A stretch of 47,943 bases of DNA from Planctomycetota bacterium (GTDB taxonomy: Bacteria > Planctomycetota > UBA1135 > GCA-002686595). Made by a program: the position numbers and the translations under genes. The notes below the pieces were generated by a model that was given only the letters and a program-made list of their open reading frames with translations, made no database searches and had not been told where the DNA came from. Within the stretch, counting starts at the first letter, position 1. Each line of letters starts with the position of its first letter. The DNA lies in the NCBI GenBank assembly GCA_028278425.1, contig JANQEJ010000078.1:1-47943 (forward strand). The letters run 5' to 3'. This document shows positions 1 to 9,388 of this stretch, piece by piece.

Positions 1-2235
1 ACCTCCTCGGCCACCTCGGCGGCCGAGGAGGTCGAGGTCGCGGCGAGCGCGGAGGTTGAGGCCGAAGAGGTCGGCGAAGGCGAGGAGCAGGCCGGCGAAG
101 AGCCCGCCGAAGAGGAGAGCGAGCTCGTGCGGCCGTCGGCCCAACGCCGGCAAGGCAAGGTCGTCGGCTTCATCGATCCCTCGCAGTTCCAGACCAAGCC
201 GACGCGCAAGTCGGAGTCGCGCCGGCTGCGCTCGTCCGACGAGACCGCGCCCGAGGTCATGCCGACCATGGGGCGGTCGCGCCGCAGCGCCTTCGTCCGC
301 GGCGACGCCGCGTCGCGCGGCCAGCTCACCGCGCAGCAGCTTCGCGAGCGCGAGGCGGGACGCTTCCTGCGCCGCGGCAAGCCGCAGACCGTCGACCGCG
401 GCGGCAAGCGCCCGCGGACGACCGCGCAGGAGGCGACCACCGGCTCGCCCCACGCCGGCCAGTCGGTCAAGGTCGAGGAGCCGATCACGATCAAGAAGCT
501 CGCGGACGCGCTCTCGGTCAACCGCAACCAGGTGCTGAAGGAGGCCTTCAAGCAGCTCGGGTTCGGGTCGGTCAACATCAACTCGACGGTCGACCCCGAT
601 ACCGCGGTGCTGCTCGCCCACGAGTTCGACGTCGAGATCGACGTCGAGCGCGAGATCACCGCCGAGGAGGCGTTGATCACCGAGCTGCAGGAGAAGCGCG
701 AGAGCGTCGACGAGGGCGAGCTCGCCCCGCGCCCGCCGTGCGTCGCCTTCCTCGGCCACGTCGACCACGGCAAAACGACGCTGATCGACACGATCAGGAA
801 GACCCGCATCACCGAGGGCGAGGCCGGCGGCATCACCCAGCACATCGGCGCCTACCAGGTGACGACCCAGCACGGGCACACGCTCACGATCGTCGACACG
901 CCCGGCCACGCGGCCTTCACGGCGATGCGCGCCCGTGGCGCCACCGCCGTCGACATCGTCGTCCTGGTCGTCGCCGCGGACGACGGCGTCAAGCCGCAGA
1001 CCGAGGAGGCCCTGAACCACGCCAAGGCGGCCAACACGCCGATCGTGGTCGCGCTCAACAAGATCGACAAGCCCGAGGCCAACGCCGAGAAGGTCCGCGG
1101 CGAGCTGGCCGCCCTCGGCCTGACCCCCGAGGACTGGGGCGGCGAGACCGCCATGCTAGAGGTCAGCGCGCTGAACGGCACCGGGCTGGAGGAGCTGCTC
1201 GAGCGCGTGTTCCTGGAGACCGAGGTGCTCGAGCTCAGGGGCCACGCGACCGGCCCCGCCCACGGCGTCGTGCTCGAGGCCGAGATCCAGCAGGGCAAGG
1301 GCAAGGTGGCGCACCTGCTCGTCCAGGACGGCAGCCTGAAGCCGGGCGACATCATCCTCGCCGGCGAGGGCTACGGGAAGGTCCGCTCGATCCACGACGA
1401 CCGCGGCAAGGTCATCAAGGAAGCCGGCCCGTCCAAGCCCATCGAGGTCACCGGCCTGAACGAGCTGCCCTTCGTCGGCGACAAGTTCCACCAGGTCGAC
1501 TCGCTCGACAAGGCGCAGGAGGTGGCCGAAGAGGTCGCGCGCAAGAACCGGAACCTCCAGCTCGTCGAGCGCCGGACGGTCAGCAAGGAGAACCTGTTCG
1601 AGGCCGTCGCCGAGGATCAGAAGACGACGATCAACCTGATCATCAAGGCCGACGTCCAGGGCTCGGTCGAGGTGCTGAAGCACCAGCTCGCGGAGTTCGC
1701 GCACGAAGAGGTCGACGTCCGCGTGCTCCACGCCGGCGTGGGCGAGGTGCTCGAGAGCGACATCGATCTCGCGGCCACGTCGGACGCGACGGTCCTCGCC
1801 TTCCACGTCAACGCGAACAACAAGGCGCGGGCGGCGATGGACCGCCACGGCGTCCAGATGCACTACTACGAGGTGCTCTACGAGCTCCTCGACGACGTCA
1901 AGAAGATGATGGAGGGCACGCTCGCCCCGGAGATCAGCGAGGAGATCACCGGCCACGCGGAGATCCGCCGCATCTTCAAGTCCTCGAAGATCGGCAACAT
2001 CGCCGGCTGCTTCGTCCTCGACGGCACCGTCGGTCGCAACGACCGGATCCGCCTCGTGCGGGACGGCACCGTGGTCCACACCGGAGCGATCGGCACGCTG
2101 CGCCGCGAGAAGGACGACGCCAAGGAGGTCCGCGAGGGCTTCGAGTGCGGCATCGTCCTCAAGGACTACAACGACATCAAAGAGAACGACGTCATCGAGA
2201 CCTACAAGCTGGTCGAGACCAAGCGGACGATCTAG
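1..2235 (+). CDS. infB: Translation initiation factor IF-2 (5' truncated by window edge)
   Basis: IF-2 is the GTPase that brings initiator fMet-tRNA to the 30S subunit and promotes 50S joining. The frame is open from base 1, so the true start lies upstream; the GTG at 127 is internal. The visible part begins in an Ala/Glu-rich linker, passes through a basic stretch, then an IF2-N domain (about nt 470-660). The G domain follows: G1 GHVDHGKTT (nt 754-780), G2 GGITQ (826-840), G3 DTPGH (895-909), G4 NKID (1057-1068) and G5 SALNG. Domains II, III and C2 complete the protein to the TAG stop. All GTPase motifs are intact. rbfA follows after 12 nt, the common nusA-infB-rbfA order, which supports one transcript. 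Identification is secure; only the N-terminus is missing. Confidence 0.98.
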   Translation, partial: TSSATSAAEEVEVAASAEVEAEEVGEGEEQAGEEPAEEESELVRPSAQRRQGKVVGFIDPSQFQTKPTRKSESRRLRSSDETAPEVMPTMGRSRRSAFVRGDAASRGQLTAQQLREREAGRFLRRGKPQTVDRGGKRPRTTAQEATTGSPHAGQSVKVEEPITIKKLADALSVNRNQVLKEAFKQLGFGSVNINSTVDPDTAVLLAHEFDVEIDVEREITAEEALITELQEKRESVDEGELAPRPPCVAFLGHVDHGKTTLIDTIRKTRITEGEAGGITQHIGAYQVTTQHGHTLTIVDTPGHAAFTAMRARGATAVDIVVLVVAADDGVKPQTEEALNHAKAANTPIVVALNKIDKPEANAEKVRGELAALGLTPEDWGGETAMLEVSALNGTGLEELLERVFLETEVLELRGHATGPAHGVVLEAEIQQGKGKVAHLLVQDGSLKPGDIILAGEGYGKVRSIHDDRGKVIKEAGPSKPIEVTGLNELPFVGDKFHQVDSLDKAQEVAEEVARKNRNLQLVERRTVSKENLFEAVAEDQKTTINLIIKADVQGSVEVLKHQLAEFAHEEVDVRVLHAGVGEVLESDIDLAATSDATVLAFHVNANNKARAAMDRHGVQMHYYEVLYELLDDVKKMMEGTLAPEISEEITGHAEIRRIFKSSKIGNIAGCFVLDGTVGRNDRIRLVRDGTVVHTGAIGTLRREKDDAKEVREGFECGIVLKDYNDIKENDVIETYKLVETKRTI

Positions 2236-2247
2236 ACCAGGCCGGCC

Positions 2248-2736
2248 ATGGCCAACGCGCGCACCAAGGCCCGCATCGAGGCCCGCATCAAGGAACGAGC
2301 CGCCTACTGCGTCGAGTTCGAGCTGAAGGACCCGCGGGCGGCGTTCGTGACGGTCACGCGCGTCGAGCTCACGAGCGACCTCGGCACGGCGAAGATCTTC
2401 TACTCGGTCTACGGAACCGAGGGCGAGAAGAGCCGCGTCGCCCACATGCTCGCGGACGCCACCGGCTTCGTCCGCGGCCGCGTCGGCAGCGTGCTCAAGA
2501 TGCGGCGCATCCCGCGCATCGCCTGGTTCTACGACGACTCGATCGAGTACGCGGCGAAGATGGACGCGGCGATCCGCGGGGCGCTCGAGAAGGACCGCGC
2601 GATCAACCCGGACGCGCACCCCGACGTGGTCGTGCCCGAGGAGGAGGACCCCGCGGACGACGAGGTCGTCGATCGGGAGTACCTGGACTACCTCGACGCC
2701 ACCGAGGAGGAAGAGGGCGGTCCGCGCGAGCCTTGA
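2248..2736 (+). CDS. rbfA: Ribosome-binding factor A
   Basis: RbfA is a small KH-like protein that binds the immature 30S subunit and is needed for 16S rRNA 5'-end maturation and cold adaptation. The 162-aa product has the family pattern: a basic N-terminal helix, LKDPRAAFVTVTRVELTSDL in the first strand region, the AKIFYSVYG strand, the helix with LKMRRIPRIAWFYDDS, then SIEYAAKMDAAI. The last roughly 40 residues are an acidic tail (runs of Glu and Asp) beyond the usual core, probably disordered. The ATG lies 12 nt after the infB stop, so co-transcription with infB is likely. Confidence 0.95.
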   Translation: MANARTKARIEARIKERAAYCVEFELKDPRAAFVTVTRVELTSDLGTAKIFYSVYGTEGEKSRVAHMLADATGFVRGRVGSVLKMRRIPRIAWFYDDSIEYAAKMDAAIRGALEKDRAINPDAHPDVVVPEEEDPADDEVVDREYLDYLDATEEEEGGPREP

Positions 2737-2769
2737 CCCTCCCGACGCGGAGGGCGATAAGGGCCCGCG

Positions 2770-4398
2770 GTGAAGAACCGCGCGCGAGAGGTCAAGTCGA
2801 CGGGCGCCCACTTCACGCCGCCCGAGCTCGCCCGCTTCCTGGCCCGCCTGGCGCTCCGGCACGCACCGCGCCGGCGTCCGCTGCGGGTCCTGGACCCGGC
2901 CTGCGGCGACGGCAACCTGCTCGCGGCCCTCGCCGCGGAGGAACGGCGGCTGCGCGTCGTCGCCGTCGAACGCGACGCGGCGGCGATCGAAACCGCGCGC
3001 GACCGTCTGCGGGCGTTCCCGGACGTGTCGTTCGAGGGCCGCGCCGGGGACTTCCTCGCCCGCGATCCCGGCCGCTTCGACCTCGTCATCGCGAACCCGC
3101 CCTACGTGCGCACGCAGGTCCTCGGCGCCCGCGAGTCGCGCAAGCTCGCCGCGCGGCTCGGGCTCTCCGGGCGGGTCGACCTCTACCACGCCTTCGTCAA
3201 GGCGATCACGGCGAGCCTCACGCCCGGCGGCGCGCTGGCGCTGCTCTGCTCCAACCGGTTCCTGACGACGCTGTCGGGCCGCGCGATGCGCGAGACGCTC
3301 CTCGCGGAGTACCGCCTGCGGCGCGTGCTCGACCTCGGCGACACGAAGCTCTTCGGGGCTTCGGTCCTGCCGGCGATCGTGATCGGCGAGCGGCGCGCCG
3401 GGGGACGTGCCGGCGCCTGTCCGTTCGCCCGCGCCTACGAGGTGCGCGGCGCGGCTCCGGCGAAAGTCCCGGGACCGCTGCCGGAAGTCCTCGACGCTCT
3501 CGCCGACCCGGGTTGCGAGCGCGCAAGGGACGGGGCGCGGGTGTTCCGCGTCGAGCACGGGACGCTCTCGACGGCGGGCGTGCACGGCCACGCCTGGACG
3601 CTCGCCGCGCCCGAGACCGACGCCTTGCTGGCGCGCATCCGCGAGCGCGCGGACCGGACCTTCGCCGACGTCGCGCACGTCCGCGTGGGCATCAAGACCA
3701 CGGCGGACCGCGTGTTCATCCGGCGGGAGTGGAAGGAGCCGCGCCCCGAGGCGGCGCTCCTGCGGCCGCTCCTCACCCATCGCGTGGCCGCGCGCTGGCG
3801 GATGGGCGCGCCCGACCGGCGCGTGCTCTACCCCCACGCCGTCGCGAACGGGCGTCGCACCGCGGTGGAGCTCGAGCGCTATCCGCGCGCCCGCGCCTAT
3901 CTCGAGGCCCATCGGGACCGGCTCGCCGCGCGGGAGTACCTGCGCGCGTCCGGCCGGCGCTGGTACGAGATCTGGGTGCCGCAGGACCCCGCCCGCTGGC
4001 GGCGCCCGAAGATCGTGTGGCCCGACATCAGCGAGGAGCCGCGCTTCGCGCTGGATGAGACCGGAGCGATCGTGAACGGCGACTGCTACTGGATGACGCT
4101 GAAGGACGGCGTGCCCGACGGATGGCTCGCGCTCCTGCTCGGCGTCGCGAACTCGTCGCTCGCGACGCGGTTCTACGACGCCGTGTGCGGCAACCGCCTC
4201 TACGCGGGCCGGCGGCGCTTCATCACGCAGTACGTGGCGCGGTTCCCGCTGCCCTCGATCGAGGATCCGGCGGCGCGAAGGCTCGCCCGCGCGGTGAAGC
4301 GCCGCCTTCGAAAGCCCGTCGCGGACGACGCGGAGCTCGACGAGCTGGCGTGGCGCGCCTTCGGGTTCGCCGGACGCCCTACTTCCGCCGCCAGATGA
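2770..4398 (+). CDS. N6-adenine DNA methyltransferase (TaqI/Eco57I-like), solitary
   Basis: A 542-aa gamma-class adenine methyltransferase that transfers a methyl group from SAM to adenine N6 in DNA. Visible motifs are the N-terminal TGAHFTPPELA segment (the TGxxYTP-type entry), SAM-binding motif I DPACGDG (residues 42-48) and catalytic motif IV NPPY (109-112). The C-terminal half has a TaqI-like target-recognition look (RPLLTHRVAARWRM, then a late conserved NGDCYWM segment). No nuclease motif is apparent and the length fits a methyltransferase alone, not a type IIG fusion. No restriction endonuclease gene is adjacent, so it may be an orphan regulatory methylase or part of a defence locus lost from here. 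The start is GTG with AAGGG upstream. Its 3' end overlaps the convergent cysS by 20 bp. The recognition sequence cannot be predicted. Confidence 0.88.
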   Translation: MKNRAREVKSTGAHFTPPELARFLARLALRHAPRRRPLRVLDPACGDGNLLAALAAEERRLRVVAVERDAAAIETARDRLRAFPDVSFEGRAGDFLARDPGRFDLVIANPPYVRTQVLGARESRKLAARLGLSGRVDLYHAFVKAITASLTPGGALALLCSNRFLTTLSGRAMRETLLAEYRLRRVLDLGDTKLFGASVLPAIVIGERRAGGRAGACPFARAYEVRGAAPAKVPGPLPEVLDALADPGCERARDGARVFRVEHGTLSTAGVHGHAWTLAAPETDALLARIRERADRTFADVAHVRVGIKTTADRVFIRREWKEPRPEAALLRPLLTHRVAARWRMGAPDRRVLYPHAVANGRRTAVELERYPRARAYLEAHRDRLAAREYLRASGRRWYEIWVPQDPARWRRPKIVWPDISEEPRFALDETGAIVNGDCYWMTLKDGVPDGWLALLLGVANSSLATRFYDAVCGNRLYAGRRRFITQYVARFPLPSIEDPAARRLARAVKRRLRKPVADDAELDELAWRAFGFAGRPTSAAR

Positions 4399-5797
4399 CG
4401 CCGGAGGCGCTGTCCTCGAGCACGATCCCCTCCGCCAGCAGCTCGTCGCGCAGCCGGTCCGCCTCGGCCCAGTTCTTTCCGGCCCGAGCCTCCTCCCGCG
4501 CGGCGATGCGACGCTCGACGTCCGCGTCGAGCTCCTCCTCGTCCACGCGGATCACCGCCAGAACGCCGTTGGCGGCGCGCACGAAGTCCAGCGCCGCGGC
4601 GGCGGTCTCGGCGCCGAGGCGGCTTTCGAGCACGGCGGAGCGCAGCTCGAACAGCGCCGAAAACGCCATCGCCGTGTTCAGGTCGTCGTTCATCGCGGTT
4701 TCGAACTTCGCGCGCGCCTCCGCGAGCGCGTCGGCGCCGCCCGACGGGTCGTCCGCGGCGTTGCGCCCCTGGGCCGCGAGCCGCAGGCGCCGCGCGAGGT
4801 CGTCGAGCCCCTCGAGGGCCTTGGCGGACTCGTCGAGGATCTCCCAGGTGAAGTTCAGCGGCTGGCGGTAGTGGCCGCGGATCAGCGCGAAGCGCAGCGC
4901 GCGCGGCTCGGCGCCGCGGGCCTTCACGTCGTCGAGGACGTACGTGTTGCCGAGGCTCTTCGACATCTTGCCGCCGTCCACCTGCAGGAAGCGCGCGTGC
5001 ATCCAGTAGCGCGCGAACCGCCGGCCGGTGTGGCTCTCCGACTGCGCGATCTCGCTCTCGTGGTGCGGGAAGACGTTGTCCTCGCCGCCGGTGTGGATGT
5101 CGATCTCCTCGCCGAGGTGCTTGAGCGCCATCGCCGAGCACTCGATGTGCCAGCCGGGGAACCCGTGCGGCCCGAAGCGGCTCTCCCACTTCATCATGTG
5201 GTGCGGGTCGCTCTTCCAGAGCGCGAAGTCGGCCGGGTGCCGCTTCTCCTCGCGCACCTCGACCCGCGCGCCGGCCTCGAGGTCCTCCAGCCGATTCCCG
5301 GACAGGCGGCCGTAACCCTCGAACCGCGTGACGTCGAAGTAGACCTCGCCGTCGACCTCATAGGCGAAGCCCTTCTGAACCAGGTCCTCGATGATGGCGA
5401 GCATCTCCGGCACGTGGTCGGTCGCCCTGGGGTACTCGTGCGCCGGCAGGATGGAGAGCTCCTCCGCGTCGCGGAAGAAGAGCTCGGTGAACTCGCGGCT
5501 GATCTCCCAGGGGTCGCGCTTCTCGCGCCGCGCCTGCTCCTCGATCTTGTCCAGGCCGTCGTCGGCGTCGTCCTGAAGGTGCCCGACGTCGGTGATGTTC
5601 ATCACCTGGCGAACTTCATGGCCCAGGTACTCGAGCCATCTCCGCAAAACGTCGGCAAAGAGGTAGGAGCGGAAGTTCCCGATGTGCGCGCGGTTGTAGA
5701 CCGTCGGCCCGCAGTTGTACATGCGGACCTTGCCCGGCTCGATCGGCTCGAAGGTCTCCTTCTTCTTCGAGTAGCTGTTGTAGACGACGAAGCTCAT
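4379..5797 (-). CDS. cysS: Cysteinyl-tRNA synthetase
   Basis: Class I aminoacyl-tRNA synthetase that charges tRNA-Cys. The 472-aa length is close to the family norm (about 460). The N-terminus carries [13 protein letters not shown], which holds a zinc-ligand Cys and the HIGH-type motif HIGN. Further on are [11 protein letters not shown] and [14 protein letters not shown] with the remaining zinc-ligand Cys/His residues, and the KMSKS loop appears exactly as [10 protein letters not shown]. The C-terminal helical domain is intact. The frame is open far upstream, but the ATG at 5797 gives the normal N-terminus [16 protein letters not shown]; the upstream extension is read-through of the opposite strand of the kinase gene. 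No strong Shine-Dalgarno is visible. The start is 36 bp from the divergent kinase gene, and the stop overlaps the methyltransferase gene. Confidence 0.97.
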   Translation of the reverse strand: MSFVVYNSYSKKKETFEPIEPGKVRMYNCGPTVYNRAHIGNFRSYLFADVLRRWLEYLGHEVRQVMNITDVGHLQDDADDGLDKIEEQARREKRDPWEISREFTELFFRDAEELSILPAHEYPRATDHVPEMLAIIEDLVQKGFAYEVDGEVYFDVTRFEGYGRLSGNRLEDLEAGARVEVREEKRHPADFALWKSDPHHMMKWESRFGPHGFPGWHIECSAMALKHLGEEIDIHTGGEDNVFPHHESEIAQSESHTGRRFARYWMHARFLQVDGGKMSKSLGNTYVLDDVKARGAEPRALRFALIRGHYRQPLNFTWEILDESAKALEGLDDLARRLRLAAQGRNAADDPSGGADALAEARAKFETAMNDDLNTAMAFSALFELRSAVLESRLGAETAAAALDFVRAANGVLAVIRVDEEELDADVERRIAAREEARAGKNWAEADRLRDELLAEGIVLEDSASGVIWRRK

Positions 5798-5833
5798 CGG
5801 AAAGAATGCGGCGCGGAATTCTAGGTTCTCCCC

Positions 5834-8800
5834 GTGAACCCTCCCAACCCCCAATTCGAGCGCGTGCGCGAGCTGGGCGCCGGCGCCACCGCGCGGGTCG
5901 ACCTGGTCAAGCTGGTCGAACCGCTGGGCGAGCTCGCCGCCGGCGCCGAGGTCGCGCGCAAGACGCTCCTGCCCGAGCTTCGCGACGACGCGCGCGCGCT
6001 CGCGGCGTTTCGCGCGGAAGCCGAGGCCGGCCGGCGGGTCGCCCACCCGTCGCTGGCGGCCGTCCTGTTCGACGGAACGGCCGGGGACGATCCCTGCATC
6101 CTGATGCCCTTCGTCCCGGGCAGCACGCTGTCCGAGCGCCTGGCCGCCGACGGGCCGCTGCCGGAGCCCCTGGTGCGAAGCGTCGGCGAGCAGCTCGCGG
6201 GCGCGCTCGCCGCGCTCCACGACGCCGGGTTGGTGCACGGCGACCTGAAGCTCGAGAACGTGCGGCTCGACTCGGAGGGGCGGGCCGTCCTCCTCGACCT
6301 CGGCTTCACGCGCGCGGTGCGCACCGACGACAACCCCGACGCCGGCAGCCTCGCCTACCTGTGTCCCGAGCGCGCGCAGGGGCGTGCCGCGTCGACCGCG
6401 AGCGACGTGTTCGCGCTCGGGATCGTCCTCTACGAGCTCTGCACCGGGCTCCATCCGTTCGGCAGCCTCCCCGAGGGACCCGCGCAACGTGTTTCGGCAC
6501 ACGGCGCGTCCAGCGGAGCGGTCCTGCGCCGCTCGATCGAGGTGCCGGGCGCCGATGCGCTCCTCGCCGCGATCGCCACCGCGCGCTTCGTACCGCCCTC
6601 GCGCTTCGCGCCGCGCCTCACGCCGTTCGTGGACACGGTGCTCCAGCGCTGCCTCGCCCGCGATCCCGCCGACCGGCCGACCGCGGGCGAGCTCGAGCCG
6701 ACGCTCGCCGAGGGCGAGTCCGGAACGTGGTGGCGCGCGCAGCTCGACGCTCCGGCGGAGGCGCGCCGATCGCTCGGCGGTCTGTCGCCGCGGCTCGAGC
6801 CGCACCTCACTCCACTGGTGGGTCGCGAGCGCGAGCTCGGGCGGCTCGACGATCTGCTCCATCGAGTCGCGCGCGAAAGCCGCGGCGCCGCCGTCTGGCT
6901 GGTCGGGCCGGTCGGCAGCGGCAAGTGGCGTCTCGTCGACGCGTTCGCCGGGCGGGCGCGGCTCTCCGCCCGGCCGCCGGTGTACCTCTACGCGCGCTGG
7001 ACCGAGGTCGCCGAGTCGCGGCCGGCCGGCGCGCTCCTGATCCTGCTCCACCGCTGGCTCCAGCTCCCGCCCGGGCGCGCGCCCGGCCCGCGCGAGGAAC
7101 GGCTCCTCGGCGGACTGGTCACGCCGGACGAGGTGCGCTCGCTCTGCGCCGCGCTCGACCCGTCGCCGGAGGTGCGCCATTCCGACTCGGTCGCCTTCGC
7201 GCTGGCCTCGTGGCTCGTGGCGCTCTCGGCGAAGTCGGCGCTCCTCGTGTTCCTCGACGACCTGCACCGCGCCGGCGAGGTGACGCTCGGCGCGCTGTCG
7301 GCGGTCATCGACCGCCTGGACCGGGCGGCGGTTCTGCTCGTCCTCGGGCTGCGCGAAGAGGTTTCTTCGACCAACCCCGACGCGTTCGAGCAGATCCAGG
7401 CGCTCGTCGAGCGCACCTCCGGAGAGGCGAGCGGCATCGCCAGCGAGCGCCTAGAGCTCGGCGCGATCTCGCAGGAAGCGGTGCGCGACCTCACCGACCA
7501 GGTGTTCCACCGCTCCGCGCCGCGGCTGCGCCTCGCGGTGGTCCTGTGGGAGCGCAGCGGCGGCAACCCGGGGCTGATCGCGGAGATCCTGCGCACGCTC
7601 GTCGCGCGGGGCCACGCGCACGCCGCGCCGGACGACGAACCGGGCCTGGTCCTGACGATCACTCCCGAAGAGCTGCCGCTGCCGGAGTCGCTCGACAAGC
7701 TCATCCACGAGCGCTACGCGGCGCTCGACGCCGAGCTCGCGCGCTGGGTCGGACGGCTGTCGGTCGTCGGCGGCCGCCTAGAGCCGGAGTTTCTGTGTCG
7801 CGCGTTTCCTCCGACCTCGCGCGCCGAGATCGACGACGTCCTGTCGGCGCTCGTGCGCGAGGAGTGGCTCGTTCCCGCCGGCAATCGCTACCGCTTCGCG
7901 CGGCCGGCCCTGCGCCGCGCGGTCTACCGCTCGCTGCCGCCCGAGCGACGCGTTCGGCTGCACGCGGCCGCGGCCCGCGGGATGGCGAGCGAGGTGGACG
8001 GCGCGCCGTCGCCCGAGGAGAGCTTCCAACGCGCGTTCCATCTGCGCGCGGCGCGGCAGCACGCCGACGTGCTCGAGCTGGTGCTCGCGCTCGTCCACGA
8101 CCTGCGCAGGCGCGCGTCGGCGCAGCGCATGGAAGTCCTCGCGCGCTGGGGGCTGGAGGCCCTGGACGGGCTGGTCGCGGAAGGGAAGATCACCGAGCCG
8201 GAGTCCGTCCGGCTGGAGCTCCTGGAAGTAGCCGCGGACGCCGCCGACCGGCTCGGCAACCGGGGCGAGGAGCGGGAGTTTCTCGACCGGCTGGTCGAGC
8301 TCGACATCGATCCCGAGCGGAACGCCGTCGGCGCGGCGCGGCTCTACCTCTTGCACGGCCGCTACGCGGCCGGCACGGGACAGTTCGGGCTCGCGCGCGG
8401 CATGCTGCGCAACGCGGTCCAGATCGCGGAGACCGCGGGCAACCCGGGGCTCTGGAGCGAAGCGCTCCGCCGGCTCTCGGTGGTCCAAGGACAGATCGGC
8501 GAGCTGGTCGAGGCGCGCGAGCTCGCCGAGCACGCCTTCGAAGTCGCCGCGAGCCCCGTGCAGCGCGGGCTCGCGCATCTCGCGATCGCGACGGTGGACG
8601 CGCTCGAGGACCGCTTCGAGGACGGGCTGAACCACGTCGACGCCTGCCTGCGCGAGCTGCGCGACGTCGCGGTGCCGCACCTCGGCGTGCTCGGCTACGC
8701 CCACCTGGTGCGCGCGCGTCTGCTGCGGTCCGCGGGCCGCCCCGCGCGCGCCCTCGGCGCCGCCCGCCGCGCGGTCCGCCTCGCGCGCCGCTCCGGCGAG

Positions 8801-9388
8801 CGCCGCTTCGAGGTCGAAGCGCGGGCGCGGCTCGGCATGCTGCTGCTCGACCTCGACCGCGCCGACGAGGCGGAGGCGCACCTGCGCGACGCGCTGTACT
8901 CGTCGCGCGAGATCGAGGACCGCCGCGGGCAGACCCTCGCGACGCTTCTGCTCGGGATCCTCCTGTGGGAGGCCGACGAGCCGACCGCCGGGGCGGAGAT
9001 CGAGCGCGGAACGCACCTCGCGCGCGAGATCGGCTTCTACCGCGCCGAGGCGGTCGGCCTGGCGATCCTGGCGCGCATCCACCGGGCCCGCGGCGACCTG
9101 GACCGGGCCGACCGCGCGAGCCTGCGCGCGTCGGAGCTCGTTCAGCTCCACGGAGCGGAGATGGCGGACCGCATCGCGATCCTCGCCACCCGCGCGTTCG
9201 TGCTCCACGCGATCGGGCGATCGGGCGAGGCCCGCGCCCTCGTCAAGGAGCTCGAGCGGCGGATCCGCCTCGAGAACGCGCGCATCCGCGCCCCGGACAT
9301 CCGGCGCGGTCAGCGGGAGTACTCGAGCCGGCTGCTCGAGGCGGTGCTCTCGCCCGAGGGGCCCGTGTATCCGCGGCTCACGGATTGA
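5834..9388 (+). CDS. Ser/Thr protein kinase fused to STAND-like ATPase and TPR region (PknK-like)
   Basis: A 1184-aa signalling protein. Residues about 10-285 form a Hanks-type kinase: Gly loop GAGATARV, ATP-anchoring Lys43 in VARKTLL, catalytic loop HGDLKLEN (H135, D137) and metal-binding DLG (D155). HGD replaces HRD, so it is a non-RD kinase, and DLG replaces DFG. Residues about 330-720 look like a predicted ATPase of the PknK/adenylate-cyclase type: LVGRERELGRL, a Walker A-like GPVGSGKW (358-365) and a Walker B LLVFLDD (D475, D476). The Walker A has Trp365 where Ser/Thr is expected, so nucleotide binding may be weakened. The rest, to residue 1184, is helical and TPR-like. No TM segment is seen, so it is probably cytosolic. 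The GTG start lies 36 bp from divergent cysS. Substrate and signal are unknown. Confidence 0.88.
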   Translation: MNPPNPQFERVRELGAGATARVDLVKLVEPLGELAAGAEVARKTLLPELRDDARALAAFRAEAEAGRRVAHPSLAAVLFDGTAGDDPCILMPFVPGSTLSERLAADGPLPEPLVRSVGEQLAGALAALHDAGLVHGDLKLENVRLDSEGRAVLLDLGFTRAVRTDDNPDAGSLAYLCPERAQGRAASTASDVFALGIVLYELCTGLHPFGSLPEGPAQRVSAHGASSGAVLRRSIEVPGADALLAAIATARFVPPSRFAPRLTPFVDTVLQRCLARDPADRPTAGELEPTLAEGESGTWWRAQLDAPAEARRSLGGLSPRLEPHLTPLVGRERELGRLDDLLHRVARESRGAAVWLVGPVGSGKWRLVDAFAGRARLSARPPVYLYARWTEVAESRPAGALLILLHRWLQLPPGRAPGPREERLLGGLVTPDEVRSLCAALDPSPEVRHSDSVAFALASWLVALSAKSALLVFLDDLHRAGEVTLGALSAVIDRLDRAAVLLVLGLREEVSSTNPDAFEQIQALVERTSGEASGIASERLELGAISQEAVRDLTDQVFHRSAPRLRLAVVLWERSGGNPGLIAEILRTLVARGHAHAAPDDEPGLVLTITPEELPLPESLDKLIHERYAALDAELARWVGRLSVVGGRLEPEFLCRAFPPTSRAEIDDVLSALVREEWLVPAGNRYRFARPALRRAVYRSLPPERRVRLHAAAARGMASEVDGAPSPEESFQRAFHLRAARQHADVLELVLALVHDLRRRASAQRMEVLARWGLEALDGLVAEGKITEPESVRLELLEVAADAADRLGNRGEEREFLDRLVELDIDPERNAVGAARLYLLHGRYAAGTGQFGLARGMLRNAVQIAETAGNPGLWSEALRRLSVVQGQIGELVEARELAEHAFEVAASPVQRGLAHLAIATVDALEDRFEDGLNHVDACLRELRDVAVPHLGVLGYAHLVRARLLRSAGRPARALGAARRAVRLARRSGERRFEVEARARLGMLLLDLDRADEAEAHLRDALYSSREIEDRRGQTLATLLLGILLWEADEPTAGAEIERGTHLAREIGFYRAEAVGLAILARIHRARGDLDRADRASLRASELVQLHGAEMADRIAILATRAFVLHAIGRSGEARALVKELERRIRLENARIRAPDIRRGQREYSSRLLEAVLSPEGPVYPRLTD

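Noticed and set aside
1156..3912. 918-aa minus-strand frame opposite infB-rbfA-methyltransferase
   Set aside because: Antisense shadow with repetitive Arg/Ala/Asp composition and no recognisable domain.
738..4058. 1106-aa plus-strand frame across infB, rbfA and the methyltransferase
   Set aside because: Arg/Pro/Gly-rich shadow in a high-G+C third-position pattern; the overlapped genes have intact motifs.
2770..4398. Type IIG restriction-modification enzyme
   Set aside because: No PD-(D/E)xK or other nuclease motif was seen and the length suits a methylase alone.
4379..7267. CysS with a 490-residue N-terminal extension
   Set aside because: The extension is the antisense of the kinase gene; the ATG at 5797 yields the normal CysS start.
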